NCBI GenBank assembly: GCA_945871905.1
Contig: CAMBXL010000001.1
Coordinates: forward strand, 62,001 to 126,000
Source: Chitinophaga pinensis
GTDB lineage: Bacteria; Bacteroidota; Bacteroidia; NS11-12g; UBA955
DNA length: 64,000 nucleotides
Reading direction: 5' to 3'
The position numbers were made by a program, and so were the translations under genes. Below, in pieces: positions 18,113 through 27,070 of the stretch (position 1 is the stretch's first letter; every line of letters starts with the position of its first letter). Below the pieces are notes generated by a model. That model was not told the origin of the DNA. It worked only from the letters and a program-made list of their open reading frames with translations, and did no database searches.

Positions 18113-19105
18113 CTATTTATTGTAAGTTAAAAATTCGTCAACCATATTTTCACTACCAATTACTACAGGTGTTCTTTGGTGTAACTCGGTTGGTTGAATA
18201 TCCATAATCCTAATAGAACCATTCGTTGCTTTACCGCCTGCTTGTTCAATTAAAAAGGCCATCGGATTGCATTCATATAACAAACGAAGTTTACCATTTG
18301 GTGCAGAAAGGGTAGGAGGATATAAATAAATGCCGCCTTTTAATAAATTTCTGTGAAAGTCGGCAATTAATGAGCCTATGTATCTAGCTGAATAGGTTTT
18401 CTTTGATTCTCCTGTGGTTTTGCAATAGTCAATGTAATTTTTGTAAGATTCCGGAAAATCAGCATAGTTGCCTTCGTTTACAGAGAATATTTTTCCGTTT
18501 TTAGGAATTTGAATATCAGGGTGAGAAAGACAGAATTCCTGAATAGAATCATCCAAAGTGAAAGCGTTTACACCACTTCCTGTTGTGTAAACGAACATGG
18601 TAGCGGTTCCATAAATGATATATCCTGCTGCAACCTGACAATTTCCTGGTTGTAAAATATCTTCCATGGTTACTGCTTGGTTCGGTGAACGTCTTTTGTA
18701 TATGGAAAAAATAGAGCCAATTGAAGCATTAACATCAATGTTTGAAGAACCATCTAAAGGGTCCATTGCCAAAATATATTTAGCGTTTTCGGCACCTTCA
18801 CACCAATGGACATCTTCCGACTCTTCGGATAAAATACACACACAGTCACCGCTCATTTCAAGTAATTTGATAAAAACTTCGTTGGAGATAACATCTAATT
18901 TCTTTTGTTCTTCTCCTTGAACATTTGTGTTGCCAAAATCTCCTAAAATATCTATTAATCCTGCTTGTCTAACATCTCTATTAATCATTTTGGCGCCTAA
19001 TTGTAAATCTCTGAAAATTCTTGACAAACTTCCTTGAACAAAAGGGAACATATTTTGCTGATCGCTTATAAATTGATTAAGTGTTGTTATACTATTTTTT
19101 TTCAT
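18113..19105 (-). CDS. fbp: Fructose-1,6-bisphosphatase class 1
   Basis: FBPase removes the 1-phosphate from fructose 1,6-bisphosphate, the committed step of gluconeogenesis. The 330-residue protein has the metal site motifs SEESEDVHW and [24 protein letters not shown], and the sugar-phosphate segment [23 protein letters not shown]. Length is normal. It is divergent from lysC with only 40 bases between the start codons and abutting promoter boxes. Confidence 0.97.
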   Translation of the reverse strand: MKKNSITTLNQFISDQQNMFPFVQGSLSRIFRDLQLGAKMINRDVRQAGLIDILGDFGNTNVQGEEQKKLDVISNEVFIKLLEMSGDCVCILSEESEDVHWCEGAENAKYILAMDPLDGSSNIDVNASIGSIFSIYKRRSPNQAVTMEDILQPGNCQVAAGYIIYGTATMFVYTTGSGVNAFTLDDSIQEFCLSHPDIQIPKNGKIFSVNEGNYADFPESYKNYIDYCKTTGESKKTYSARYIGSLIADFHRNLLKGGIYLYPPTLSAPNGKLRLLYECNPMAFLIEQAGGKATNGSIRIMDIQPTELHQRTPVVIGSENMVDEFLTYNK

Positions 19106-19118
19106 GCTTGATGTATTT

Positions 19119-19126
19119 TACATTTG
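19119..19126 (+). promoter_or_regulatory. -7 box (TAnnTTTG) for lysC, abutting the fbp box
   Basis: TACATTTG followed by C, 19 bases before the lysC ATG at 19146. It directly abuts the opposite-strand fbp box. Confidence 0.55.
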
Positions 19127-19134
19127 CAAAAGTA
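19127..19134 (-). promoter_or_regulatory. -7 box (TAnnTTTG) for fbp, abutting the lysC box
   Basis: TACTTTTG on the minus strand, 21 bases before the fbp ATG at 19105. Together with the lysC box it forms a 16-base near-palindrome, TACATTTGCAAAAGTA. Confidence 0.55.
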
Positions 19135-19145
19135 AAATAAAAAGT

Positions 19146-20411
19146 ATGAAAGTCTTTAAATTTGGTGGAGCTTCTGTAAAAAATGCTGAAGCGGTAAGAA
19201 ATGTAGGGGAAATTATCTCTAAATATTCAAGCGGTAAATTGTTAGTTGTAATCTCTGCAATGGGCAAAACTACTAATAAGTTGGAAGAATTAATGCAGGC
19301 CTACTTCTCCAATAACACAAGTTCAAAGGAAATAGTCATTAAGGAATTAAAACAATTTCATTTTGGCATAGCAGATGCATTAATCCCTGATAAAAAACAC
19401 CACATTTATTCCGATTTGGAAGATTTGTTCATGGAATTAGAGTGTCTAGTGGATAAACAATTCGAAAGTGTAAGTTATGATGAAATGTATGATGGAATAA
19501 TCTGTTATGGAGAATTGTTGTCAACTAAAATTGTAAGTGACTATTTACATAGTATAGACGTGAAAACAAAGTGGGTAGACGCTAGAAACTTTATTCAAAC
19601 AGACAGTAATTTTAGAGAGGCAAGCGTTAAATGGAATGAAACTGAAGAAACTGTAAATAGAATTTTGAAGCCATTTATTGATAGAAGTATTGTAATTACC
19701 CAAGGTTTTATTGGTCGTGATGAAAAAAACAATACGACAACCTTAGGTAGAGAAGGTTCCGATTATACAGCGGCCATTTTTGCATATTGTTTAGATGCCG
19801 AAAATGTGACCATTTGGAAAGACGTGGCAGGTGTTATGAATGCCGATCCTAAAAGGTTTGAAAATGCTCAAAAATTGTCTTCCATCAATTACAATCAAGC
19901 CATAGAGTTGGCCTATTATGGTGCGTCTGTAATTCACCCCAAAACCATTCAACCACTGAAAAGTAAAAACATTAGTTTGTATGTTAATTCATTTATCAAC
20001 ATGGATGATGAGGGCACTGTAGTGAATAATCAAGCCGAAAATCTTAATCAGGCTTGTTATATTGTAAAAGAAAAACAAACGCAATTGTCGTTTTCAACCA
20101 AAAATTACTCGTTTATAGCCGAGGAAAATTTAAGTTATATTTTCGAAGCCTTTGCTAAACATAAAGTTAGAATAAATGTAATGCAAAATTCTGCCATTAG
20201 TTTTTCGGCTTGTTGCGATACTAAAGAAAATAAAATTGAAGACTTAATGAATGAATTAAAAGAGTATTTCATCATTGAATCTATTCCAGAATGTGTATTG
20301 TTAACTGTATATAATTCGACTCAAAATGAAGATTTGCCTTCAATTTATCAAAACAAAACAGTGCTTTTAAAGCAAATGTTAGGTCATACCATTCAAATGG
20401 TTATAAAATAG
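19146..20411 (+). CDS. lysC: Aspartate kinase (monofunctional)
   Basis: Aspartate kinase phosphorylates aspartate at the head of the lysine, threonine and methionine pathway. The ATG at 19146 gives 421 residues starting MKVFKFGGASVK, the family's nucleotide-binding start; upstream in-frame codons are intergenic. It has an amino acid kinase domain (TTLGREGSDYTAA near 200-212) and a C-terminal ACT region from about residue 310. The ACT region suggests feedback regulation by amino acids. No homoserine dehydrogenase domain is attached. Confidence 0.94.
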   Translation: MKVFKFGGASVKNAEAVRNVGEIISKYSSGKLLVVISAMGKTTNKLEELMQAYFSNNTSSKEIVIKELKQFHFGIADALIPDKKHHIYSDLEDLFMELECLVDKQFESVSYDEMYDGIICYGELLSTKIVSDYLHSIDVKTKWVDARNFIQTDSNFREASVKWNETEETVNRILKPFIDRSIVITQGFIGRDEKNNTTTLGREGSDYTAAIFAYCLDAENVTIWKDVAGVMNADPKRFENAQKLSSINYNQAIELAYYGASVIHPKTIQPLKSKNISLYVNSFINMDDEGTVVNNQAENLNQACYIVKEKQTQLSFSTKNYSFIAEENLSYIFEAFAKHKVRINVMQNSAISFSACCDTKENKIEDLMNELKEYFIIESIPECVLLTVYNSTQNEDLPSIYQNKTVLLKQMLGHTIQMVIK

Positions 20412-20419
20412 GGTTTTTA

Positions 20420-20839
20420 TTAATCAGTAAGGGTTTCAAGGGCAAGTTGATAACCGTCGGTACCCATTCCTACAATGCTGCCCATACAAGCTTCTCCAAT
20501 CAAGTCGATGTGTCTGAAGGATTCGCGTTGGAAAATATTGGTAATGTGAACAGAAATGAAAGGACATTGTATTGATTTAATAGCATCGGTAATGGCGATA
20601 GAAGAATGAGAAAAAGCACCTGCATTTATAATAACACCATCATATTGTAAGTCACACTCATGTATTTTATTGATGATTTCACTTTCCGAGTTACTTTGAA
20701 AGTAGTTTAAACAAACTGATGGATTGTTGTTTTTTAGTTGATCGAATAATTCCTTAGAGGTCATATTCCCATATTTAGAGGGTTCTCTTTCACCGAGTTT
20801 ATTCAAATTAGCGCCGTGTATAATTAGAATCGATTTCAA
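20420..20839 (-). CDS. aroQ: 3-dehydroquinate dehydratase type II
   Basis: AroQ dehydrates 3-dehydroquinate to 3-dehydroshikimate in the shikimate pathway. The 139-residue length is typical of type II enzymes. IIHGANLNKLGERE, the catalytic Tyr in KYGNMTS, INAGAFSHSS and the SVHITNIFQRESFR segment with the catalytic His are all visible. It starts four bases after the stop of the upstream CBS-domain membrane protein gene, so the two are probably co-transcribed. Confidence 0.95.
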   Translation of the reverse strand: MKSILIIHGANLNKLGEREPSKYGNMTSKELFDQLKNNNPSVCLNYFQSNSESEIINKIHECDLQYDGVIINAGAFSHSSIAITDAIKSIQCPFISVHITNIFQRESFRHIDLIGEACMGSIVGMGTDGYQLALETLTD

Positions 20840-20843
20840 AGTG

Positions 20844-22091
20844 TTAAATTACTTTTAGTTCAACCTCTTCAATCCTTGCCGCTTTCATTTGTTTAATAGT
20901 GATTTCGAAATTGTCAATTACAATCACTTCTTTCTCATCGGGGATACTTTCACTGATACTAATAATATAGCCGCCTAAGGTTTCGTATTCACCTTCAGGA
21001 ATAGATAAATTATAGTTTTCATTTAAATACTCAATGGTATGTCGACCGCTAAAAATGTAATGTTTGTCGTTAATAATAGTTTCTTTTAGCTCTTCGGTGT
21101 CATATTCATCATCGATTTCGCCAAAAATTTCTTCAATAATATCTTCAATAGTAATAATACCTGCCGTTCCGCCAAACTCATCAACCACAACAGCAATACT
21201 TTTTCTTTTCAACGTCATTTCCTTCAATTGGTCTTGCAAGCTCCTACTTTTGTTAGTGATTAAAATAGGCATTGTGGCTTCAGAAATAGTTTTTGGATTT
21301 TTTAGTAAGCTAATTTGATGAACATAGCCGATGATGTTGTCAATATTTTCCTTAAAGATTAATACTTTGGAATGTCTAGATTCAATAAAAACTTGAAATA
21401 AATCTTTGATGTTTTCATTGATGTCAACAGCAACTAATTCAGTACGTGGAATCATACAATCTCTAACTTTCAAATTCCCAAAATCCAAAGCATTTTTGAA
21501 CATTTCTGTGCTTAAGTTTGAATCTTCATTTAGTTCAATTTGACCAGTTTGCGAAATTAAATTGTCCAAGTCGAGCCTGTTAAACACCGGTTTGCTCGAA
21601 GCCATGGTTTCTCCAGTTAGAATTTTTATAATACCTTTGGATATAAAAGTAATGATGGCAACAATGGGCCAAAGAATAAAATAACACAGATGAAAAGGGA
21701 TAATCAGTGCATTTAAAATATTGTCAGGGTTTAAACGAAACAGGGATTTAGGTAAAAATTCGGCAGTAATAAGGACGATTAGCGTAGTAATAATAGTAAC
21801 GATAATAAAGCGCCAGTAGGTGTCAGGGATTAGTGTTAAAAGGGTATTGTCTAGCATATCTCCAGAAAAAATCCCATAAATAACTAAGGCTATGTTGTTG
21901 CCAACTAGAGTGGTGCTTATGAATTTGGAAGGGTCTTTTACGTATTGAGAAAGTATTTTCCCTCCCAATAAGCCTTGTTTGTTTTGAAGTTCAATTCGTA
22001 ATTTGTTAGAGGTAACGAAAGCGATTTCGATTCCTGAAAAAAAGGCTGAAAATACGAGAGAAGTAATGATGAATATCAGACCTGGGTCCAT
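20844..22091 (-). CDS. CNNM-domain/CBS-pair membrane protein (hemolysin C/CorC family)
   Basis: The 415-residue protein has an N-terminal DUF21 (CNNM) membrane domain with about four helices (residues 3-25, 55-80, 93-118, 130-160). A CBS pair follows at about 205-320, including RDCMIPRTELVAVD and DEFGGTAGIITIEDIIEEIFGEI, and a C-terminal CorC_HlyC domain. Relatives are implicated in magnesium or cobalt efflux, and in Flavobacteriia a relative (GldE) is linked to gliding. This copy lacks context for GldE, so a generic call is safer. Confidence 0.9.
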   Translation of the reverse strand: MDPGLIFIITSLVFSAFFSGIEIAFVTSNKLRIELQNKQGLLGGKILSQYVKDPSKFISTTLVGNNIALVIYGIFSGDMLDNTLLTLIPDTYWRFIIVTIITTLIVLITAEFLPKSLFRLNPDNILNALIIPFHLCYFILWPIVAIITFISKGIIKILTGETMASSKPVFNRLDLDNLISQTGQIELNEDSNLSTEMFKNALDFGNLKVRDCMIPRTELVAVDINENIKDLFQVFIESRHSKVLIFKENIDNIIGYVHQISLLKNPKTISEATMPILITNKSRSLQDQLKEMTLKRKSIAVVVDEFGGTAGIITIEDIIEEIFGEIDDEYDTEELKETIINDKHYIFSGRHTIEYLNENYNLSIPEGEYETLGGYIISISESIPDEKEVIVIDNFEITIKQMKAARIEEVELKVI

Positions 22092-22113
22092 TTAAAATAA
22101 ATTTATTTTAGTG

Positions 22114-22121
22114 CAAAGTTA
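22114..22121 (-). promoter_or_regulatory. -7 box (TAnnTTTG) for the CBS membrane protein-aroQ operon
   Basis: TAACTTTG followed by C on the minus strand, 22 bases upstream of the ATG at 22091. Confidence 0.5.
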
Positions 22122-22188
22122 TTGTATTTTCACGAATAAATTTAAAATGGATTTGAGAGTAAAGCAAAAACAGGTTGAAATAAGGGAA

Positions 22189-22706
22189 TTATTGCTTAAA
22201 GGTTAAGCCAAATTTTTCTCCAGACAGTGCGACGCCTCCGCCAAATTCTAAATTAAGTCCTACCTTTTCAGACAAAAAATACTTGACACCAACTTGTCCA
22301 CCCCCAAACTAGTCCAGAGATGCGTTGATTAATATAATTGTGATCATAGTGCCAAGAATAAAAACCAATTTTTTATACTAGCATATAAATCTAATTTATT
22401 AGGGAGGTCTAAAAGTTTGTTAAAGTGATAAATCCCATTGATTAAAGCGCCAGAAATGCTGTTTCTATATTTAATTTTATTAAATCGTTCTTTGAAATTT
22501 CTTTAAGAAAATTCTGCACCAATAGTAAAGTTATCGTCTATACCCCAGTCAGCCCCAATGCATACGGGAATCCCCCAATTGGAAAAGTCTAAACCAGCGT
22601 TAATCTGAGCTTCGTTTTTGTCGAGATTGTTTTGAGCATTGCTTGTGACTTTTAAAAGCAATAAAATTATAATTTGAGAGGTTTTTTGAATGGGTTTCTT
22701 ATTCAT
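22189..22706 (-). pseudogene. Decayed outer-membrane beta-barrel protein gene
   Basis: Reading the minus strand, a start at 22706 gives a signal peptide and NAGLDFSNWGIPVCIGADWG, then IGAEFS, an in-frame TAA at 22505-22503, and continuing homology (RNFKERFNKIKYRNSISG, YHFNKLLDLP). Removing one A from an A6 run (plus-strand T-run 22369-22374) restores GFYSWHYDHNYIN. Removing one G from a G5 run (plus-strand C-run 22301-22305) restores VWGGQVGVKYFLSEKVGLN and LEFGGG, ending in KFGLTFKQ. One nonsense change plus two homopolymer insertions thus separate four pieces of one roughly 170-residue barrel protein. Only the 67-residue first piece is an open frame. Confidence 0.82.
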
Positions 22707-22965
22707 TTACAAAGTGTTAATAAATTTTTTACCTCTCACGGATTCAGTACAATGTTACTTTTTTTAAAATATTTTATTTTAAATTTTGTTTTATAATTTA
22801 TTAGTAATTAAAAAATTGCTGTATTTTGCTAAACAATAATTTGTATATTGCTATTGGTTTAAAAGATGTCGATATTCATGTAAGTGTCATTTTTTTGTCA
22901 TTTTGTGATTTACTCATTTTAATATTGTTTAAATTTACTATATATTAGCGAATTGAATTGTCCAT
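22707..22965. other. AT-rich intergenic region before the T9SS protein gene
   Basis: This 259-base stretch separates the pseudogene start from the divergent 1348-residue gene. It is very AT-rich. I see no RNA gene, no long inverted repeat and no exact TAnnTTTG box; a partial match (TAATTTG) occurs near 22840. The promoter of the large gene must lie here. Confidence 0.5.
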
Positions 22966-25900
22966 ATGAAAAATAAATACAATATTCTGGTTTTATGCAT
23001 TTTAGCTTTGGTTTTCTCTTCCAATGTCAAAGCTCAGGATCAGGAATTATCAACTTTAGGGAAAAAGTTTTGGTTGACCTTTATGGAAAACATAGGAACT
23101 GGAACGACTATTTATCAATATAAAGTGGTAATAAGTGGTAATCGAGCAGTTACAGGAACAATCAAAAATATAAGACAAAATACAACACAAAATTTTTCAT
23201 TGCCAACAGGTGGAGGAGTTACAACTGTTTTATTTACAGCTGCTGTTGGTGTAACTTCTGGGTCAGAAAATACATCGGATAGAGATAGGGGATTGTTTGT
23301 TGAATCCTCCGATACTGTAGCTGTTTCAGCTCAAAGTACCAGAGACTTTTCGGCAGATGCTGCACTAATTTATCCTGTAGAAGCGCTTGGTGTTGACTAT
23401 AGAATAGTTTCATATCCTGGTGATAATAGATCAGGTTTTGGGACAAATGCCAATTACAGATCTACTTGTGCAATTGTGGCCACAGAGGATAATACAGTAA
23501 TTGATATTACTCCAACTTGTGCAACTGAGGGCGGAAGATCGGCTGGTACTGCTTTTTCTATCACTCTCCAAAGGGGTGAAACATATCATATTAGGGCTAA
23601 TTCAAGATTATTGGATTTGTCGGGTACTTTAATTCAGGCTCGAGATTGTAAAAAAATTGCAGTTTTTGGTGGAGCAAATAGATCCTCTATTGTCCATTCT
23701 TCCTGTGGGTCAGGAACTACCTCATTTGATCACTTATATGAGCAAATGATGCCAATTAATATATGGGGTAAAAGATTTGCTTTCATTCCAAGTATTTGGA
23801 GTGCAACTAACGTCAGACGTGTAGAAATGGTAAGATTTGTAACCAGTCAAAACAGTACAGTAGTTCGTATGAACGGAAGAACTAAGGTGTTAAGCAATGC
23901 GGGTATGAGTGATACATTCTACGTTCAAACAAATGTTGGTGGTCGTCCAGAAGGGATAATTACATCTAATAAACCAATTGCAGTTTGTCAATTTTTGTTG
24001 TCAGAAAGATGTGATGGAAGTTCTTCTAATACAGATCCTGCAATGATATGGGTGCCGCCACTCGAACAAACATTAAAGTCTCTCAATTTTTCATGTGAAA
24101 GAGCCAATACTATCAATAAATTTTTTATTAATGTGGTTGTAAAAACCAGATACAGAAGTAGTTTAAGGATTGATGGTTTGGCACCTACTGCGCCATGGAA
24201 ATTAATTCAATTTGATACGAGCTACTCTTACATTCAACAAGCTAATCTAACAGAAGGAAATCACAACATGACCCATCCATATGGTTTTTATGCCATGCTT
24301 TATGCTTATGGTGATTATGGTTCATATGGTTTTAATGCAGGTTCCTCTATAAAGCCACTTAGTTTCTTTAGCGAAGTCAACGGAAAAAGTAGTGCCGATT
24401 TTGAGGCAGATAGTGCTTTCTTCTCTGTTTGTCAAGGGTCTTCAATACCTTTCAATGGGGGCGGATCTGTTACCACGGGTGTTTCCTGGAAATGGCATAT
24501 AAAACCACCGGTTGGAACGCTCATAACCAAAAACTCCAAATCATTTACCCAAGTTTTTAATGATACTGGAATACATCAATTAACAATGATTGCCATTAGA
24601 GCAGCTAATGGAACTTGTAACGGTAGTTCAACAGTTGAAGATACTTTAAAAACGCTTATTAGAGTTTATAATAAACCTTTTATAAAGTTGATGAAAGATA
24701 CTACTATTTGTTTTGGGAATAGCTTTGCAATAAAATCTCAAACAAATGGCGATTCCACTTATACTTTTTCTCCTGCAACTTGGCTCAATTGTACAAAGTG
24801 TTTTGAACCTGTTTCTACACCTCTCAAAGATACCGCCTACTATGTTGTAGCTACCCGTTTTGGATGTCAACCAAGTAGAGATACAATGAGGGTTTTTGTT
24901 AGAGATTCTTTTTATCTCTCTGTTGGTAATGATACCACCATTTGTAGAGGAACTAATGCGAAACTTACTGCCTCTGCTTTTGGCGGTCTTAGTTCAAACC
25001 TAAGAGTAAATTGGAGTCATCAATTAGGTAGAGGCTTGTCTAAAACTGTATCTCCTAAAGTTACAACGACCTACATGGCGGTATTAACAGACAGTTGTTC
25101 TAGAAATAGTTTCGGTGATTACTATGCTGACACTGCCTTCATCAAAGTCACTGTTCATGACAGTCTGAAAATCACTATGCCAAATGATACCCTAGTTTGC
25201 GAAGGAAATGATGTTACTTTGTCTGTTTCAACTGTAGGTGGTAAACCAGGAGAGTCATTCGTCACTTGGAGCAATAGCCTTGGAACAGGTTTATCTAAAA
25301 CAATTACGGCTGGCTCAACAGATGTAACTTATAAGGCTGTTTTAGCTGACGGTTGTACCAATCCTAAGGACAGCGGTTTTGTTACTGTAAAAGTAAGGCC
25401 AGGAATTAAAATAGATACGTTGATTTATAATACACCTGTTTGTAAGAACACGCCTTTCACAATTAAAGCGAAAGCTTCAGGAGGAGATTCTACAGGATAT
25501 AATTTAAAATTGTACGATTACACAACAGGAGTTTATGTACTTATCGATTCTGCCAAAGGGAAAACAATGGCTTCTTATTCTGTGTCTATCAAAGACGATT
25601 CAAGATTTAGAGTAATAATGAGACAAGGCTGTAACTCTCAACAAACAACCAGCAAAATTATGGACATTGATATTAAAACTGGTTTAAGTGTCAGTGTGCC
25701 TATGGCTGTTGATACTATTTGTACAGGACAAAATTACACCTTAGTAGTTAACGGAGTAAGTGCAGATGCTAAACCAATAAAATTTGTCTTAAAAAGAAAA
25801 AATGGAGCCAATTTTGTGTCAATAGATTCTACAATTCAAAATTCAACCGCTAGTTTTACTGTTACTCCTAGTGCAACACAAACTGATTATCAAATTATAG

Positions 25901-27012
25901 TAGATGACAATTGTAGCAGAACAGATACCACTGTTTTCAAATTAATGGTAAGAACGCCAATGTCAGTTGCGGCTATAGCGAATGATTACTTATGTAGAAA
26001 TGAGTCTAAAACAATTGAAGCAATACCTAGTGGCGGTCGAGTTCAGTCTTACACCTACCGTTGGTTTGAAGTAAGCAATGACAATACAATAGGTGTTGCA
26101 AAAACACTTACTCACACTCCGAGTCAATCTATGGAAATTGGTCTTGAAGTGAAAGATGGTTGTTCTGCTGATGTTGGAACTAAAACAACTTGGATGGTTG
26201 CCCCTGTCGTTTCTGACAGTACTTTGGCAAATTACCTCGAAGATTGTGAGCCATTGGTAACCACTATTTTCCATCCAAAAACAGTCGGTACAGCACCATT
26301 GAATCCAAGCTTTACTTGGCAATGGTTCGAAAATGGCAACAATACACTTAATGTGCCTTCAACTGGTGGACAAGCTTTGCCTGATGTGCCAAAAACATAC
26401 AGCACTCCTGGTGTTTACAACATAAGAGTTCAAATGCAATTGCCAAATAATAAAATATGTTATTCATTCGAAGAGAATTTTGATGTTTGGAAACAAGCGG
26501 TTGCCGACTTTGATTGGACTCCAATTCAGATAGATATTGTTGAGCCTGAGGTTAGTTTTGTAAGTAAGTCAGATGGAGCTACTCAATACAATTGGACTAT
26601 CAGTGATGGAGGTTCTTACAATATAGAAAATCCAAAGCATTCTTTCAAAGATACAGGTGTATTTAGAGTTACTCTTAGAGCTTCTAATATTAATGGTTGT
26701 GACAGCTCAATAACCAAGTCGTTGAGAGTTTTAGATATTTATAGAATTTTTATTCCTGGGGCATTTAGTCCGAATGCGGATGATATTAATACCGTTTGGT
26801 ACCCACGATTTACATCAACGCTAACTCTTGAAGTAACTATATACAACCGTTGGGGAGAGAAGATTTTCTTTAGTAATGATAACACCGGCAAATGGGATGG
26901 AACATTCAATGGTGATCCTTGCCCTGAAGGGATTTATTATTACCACATGAAGGTAAGAGAAAACAGGAAAAAATGGCACTATTACAATGGAACTATTACC
27001 TTGCTTAGGTAA
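22966..27012 (+). CDS. Giant secreted protein: IgGFc-binding-like N-terminus, Ig-like repeats, T9SS type B sorting domain
   Basis: The 1348-residue protein has a signal peptide (residues 1-23, cleaved after VKA). A region at about 30-460 resembles the IgGFc-binding N-terminal domain (LGKKFWLTFMEN, ALIYPVEALGVDYRIVSYPG, MIWVPPLEQ). Tandem Ig-like repeats of about 90 residues follow, at roughly 640-1100, with recurring NDTTIC/NDTLVC and GLSKT motifs. A PKD-like domain lies near 1170-1250, and a CHU_C/type B sorting domain occupies about 1258-1348 (FIPGAFSPNADDINTVW, YNRWGEKIFF, PEGIYYYHMKV). It is most likely exported by the type IX system and kept at the cell surface, possibly as an adhesin. 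Single gene; hairpin follows. Confidence 0.88.
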   Translation: MKNKYNILVLCILALVFSSNVKAQDQELSTLGKKFWLTFMENIGTGTTIYQYKVVISGNRAVTGTIKNIRQNTTQNFSLPTGGGVTTVLFTAAVGVTSGSENTSDRDRGLFVESSDTVAVSAQSTRDFSADAALIYPVEALGVDYRIVSYPGDNRSGFGTNANYRSTCAIVATEDNTVIDITPTCATEGGRSAGTAFSITLQRGETYHIRANSRLLDLSGTLIQARDCKKIAVFGGANRSSIVHSSCGSGTTSFDHLYEQMMPINIWGKRFAFIPSIWSATNVRRVEMVRFVTSQNSTVVRMNGRTKVLSNAGMSDTFYVQTNVGGRPEGIITSNKPIAVCQFLLSERCDGSSSNTDPAMIWVPPLEQTLKSLNFSCERANTINKFFINVVVKTRYRSSLRIDGLAPTAPWKLIQFDTSYSYIQQANLTEGNHNMTHPYGFYAMLYAYGDYGSYGFNAGSSIKPLSFFSEVNGKSSADFEADSAFFSVCQGSSIPFNGGGSVTTGVSWKWHIKPPVGTLITKNSKSFTQVFNDTGIHQLTMIAIRAANGTCNGSSTVEDTLKTLIRVYNKPFIKLMKDTTICFGNSFAIKSQTNGDSTYTFSPATWLNCTKCFEPVSTPLKDTAYYVVATRFGCQPSRDTMRVFVRDSFYLSVGNDTTICRGTNAKLTASAFGGLSSNLRVNWSHQLGRGLSKTVSPKVTTTYMAVLTDSCSRNSFGDYYADTAFIKVTVHDSLKITMPNDTLVCEGNDVTLSVSTVGGKPGESFVTWSNSLGTGLSKTITAGSTDVTYKAVLADGCTNPKDSGFVTVKVRPGIKIDTLIYNTPVCKNTPFTIKAKASGGDSTGYNLKLYDYTTGVYVLIDSAKGKTMASYSVSIKDDSRFRVIMRQGCNSQQTTSKIMDIDIKTGLSVSVPMAVDTICTGQNYTLVVNGVSADAKPIKFVLKRKNGANFVSIDSTIQNSTASFTVTPSATQTDYQIIVDDNCSRTDTTVFKLMVRTPMSVAAIANDYLCRNESKTIEAIPSGGRVQSYTYRWFEVSNDNTIGVAKTLTHTPSQSMEIGLEVKDGCSADVGTKTTWMVAPVVSDSTLANYLEDCEPLVTTIFHPKTVGTAPLNPSFTWQWFENGNNTLNVPSTGGQALPDVPKTYSTPGVYNIRVQMQLPNNKICYSFEENFDVWKQAVADFDWTPIQIDIVEPEVSFVSKSDGATQYNWTISDGGSYNIENPKHSFKDTGVFRVTLRASNINGCDSSITKSLRVLDIYRIFIPGAFSPNADDINTVWYPRFTSTLTLEVTIYNRWGEKIFFSNDNTGKWDGTFNGDPCPEGIYYYHMKVRENRKKWHYYNGTITLLR

Positions 27013-27030
27013 TAAATTTATGATACTGTT

Positions 27031-27070
27031 TTAAATAAGAAAGCTCGCAATTGAGAGCTTTCTTATTTAA
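27031..27070. terminator. Bidirectional terminator between the T9SS gene and pabB
   Basis: A 16-bp perfect stem (27031-27046 with 27055-27070) around an 8-base loop, with A and T runs on its arms. It also covers the last codon and stop of pabB. Confidence 0.85.

Noticed and set aside
19104-19145. Longer start for lysC
   Set aside because: It would run through the promoter boxes and add 14 residues before the conserved MKVFKFGG start.
22503-22706. 67-residue open frame as an independent small gene
   Set aside because: It is the N-terminal piece of a larger barrel protein whose remaining pieces follow in other frames.
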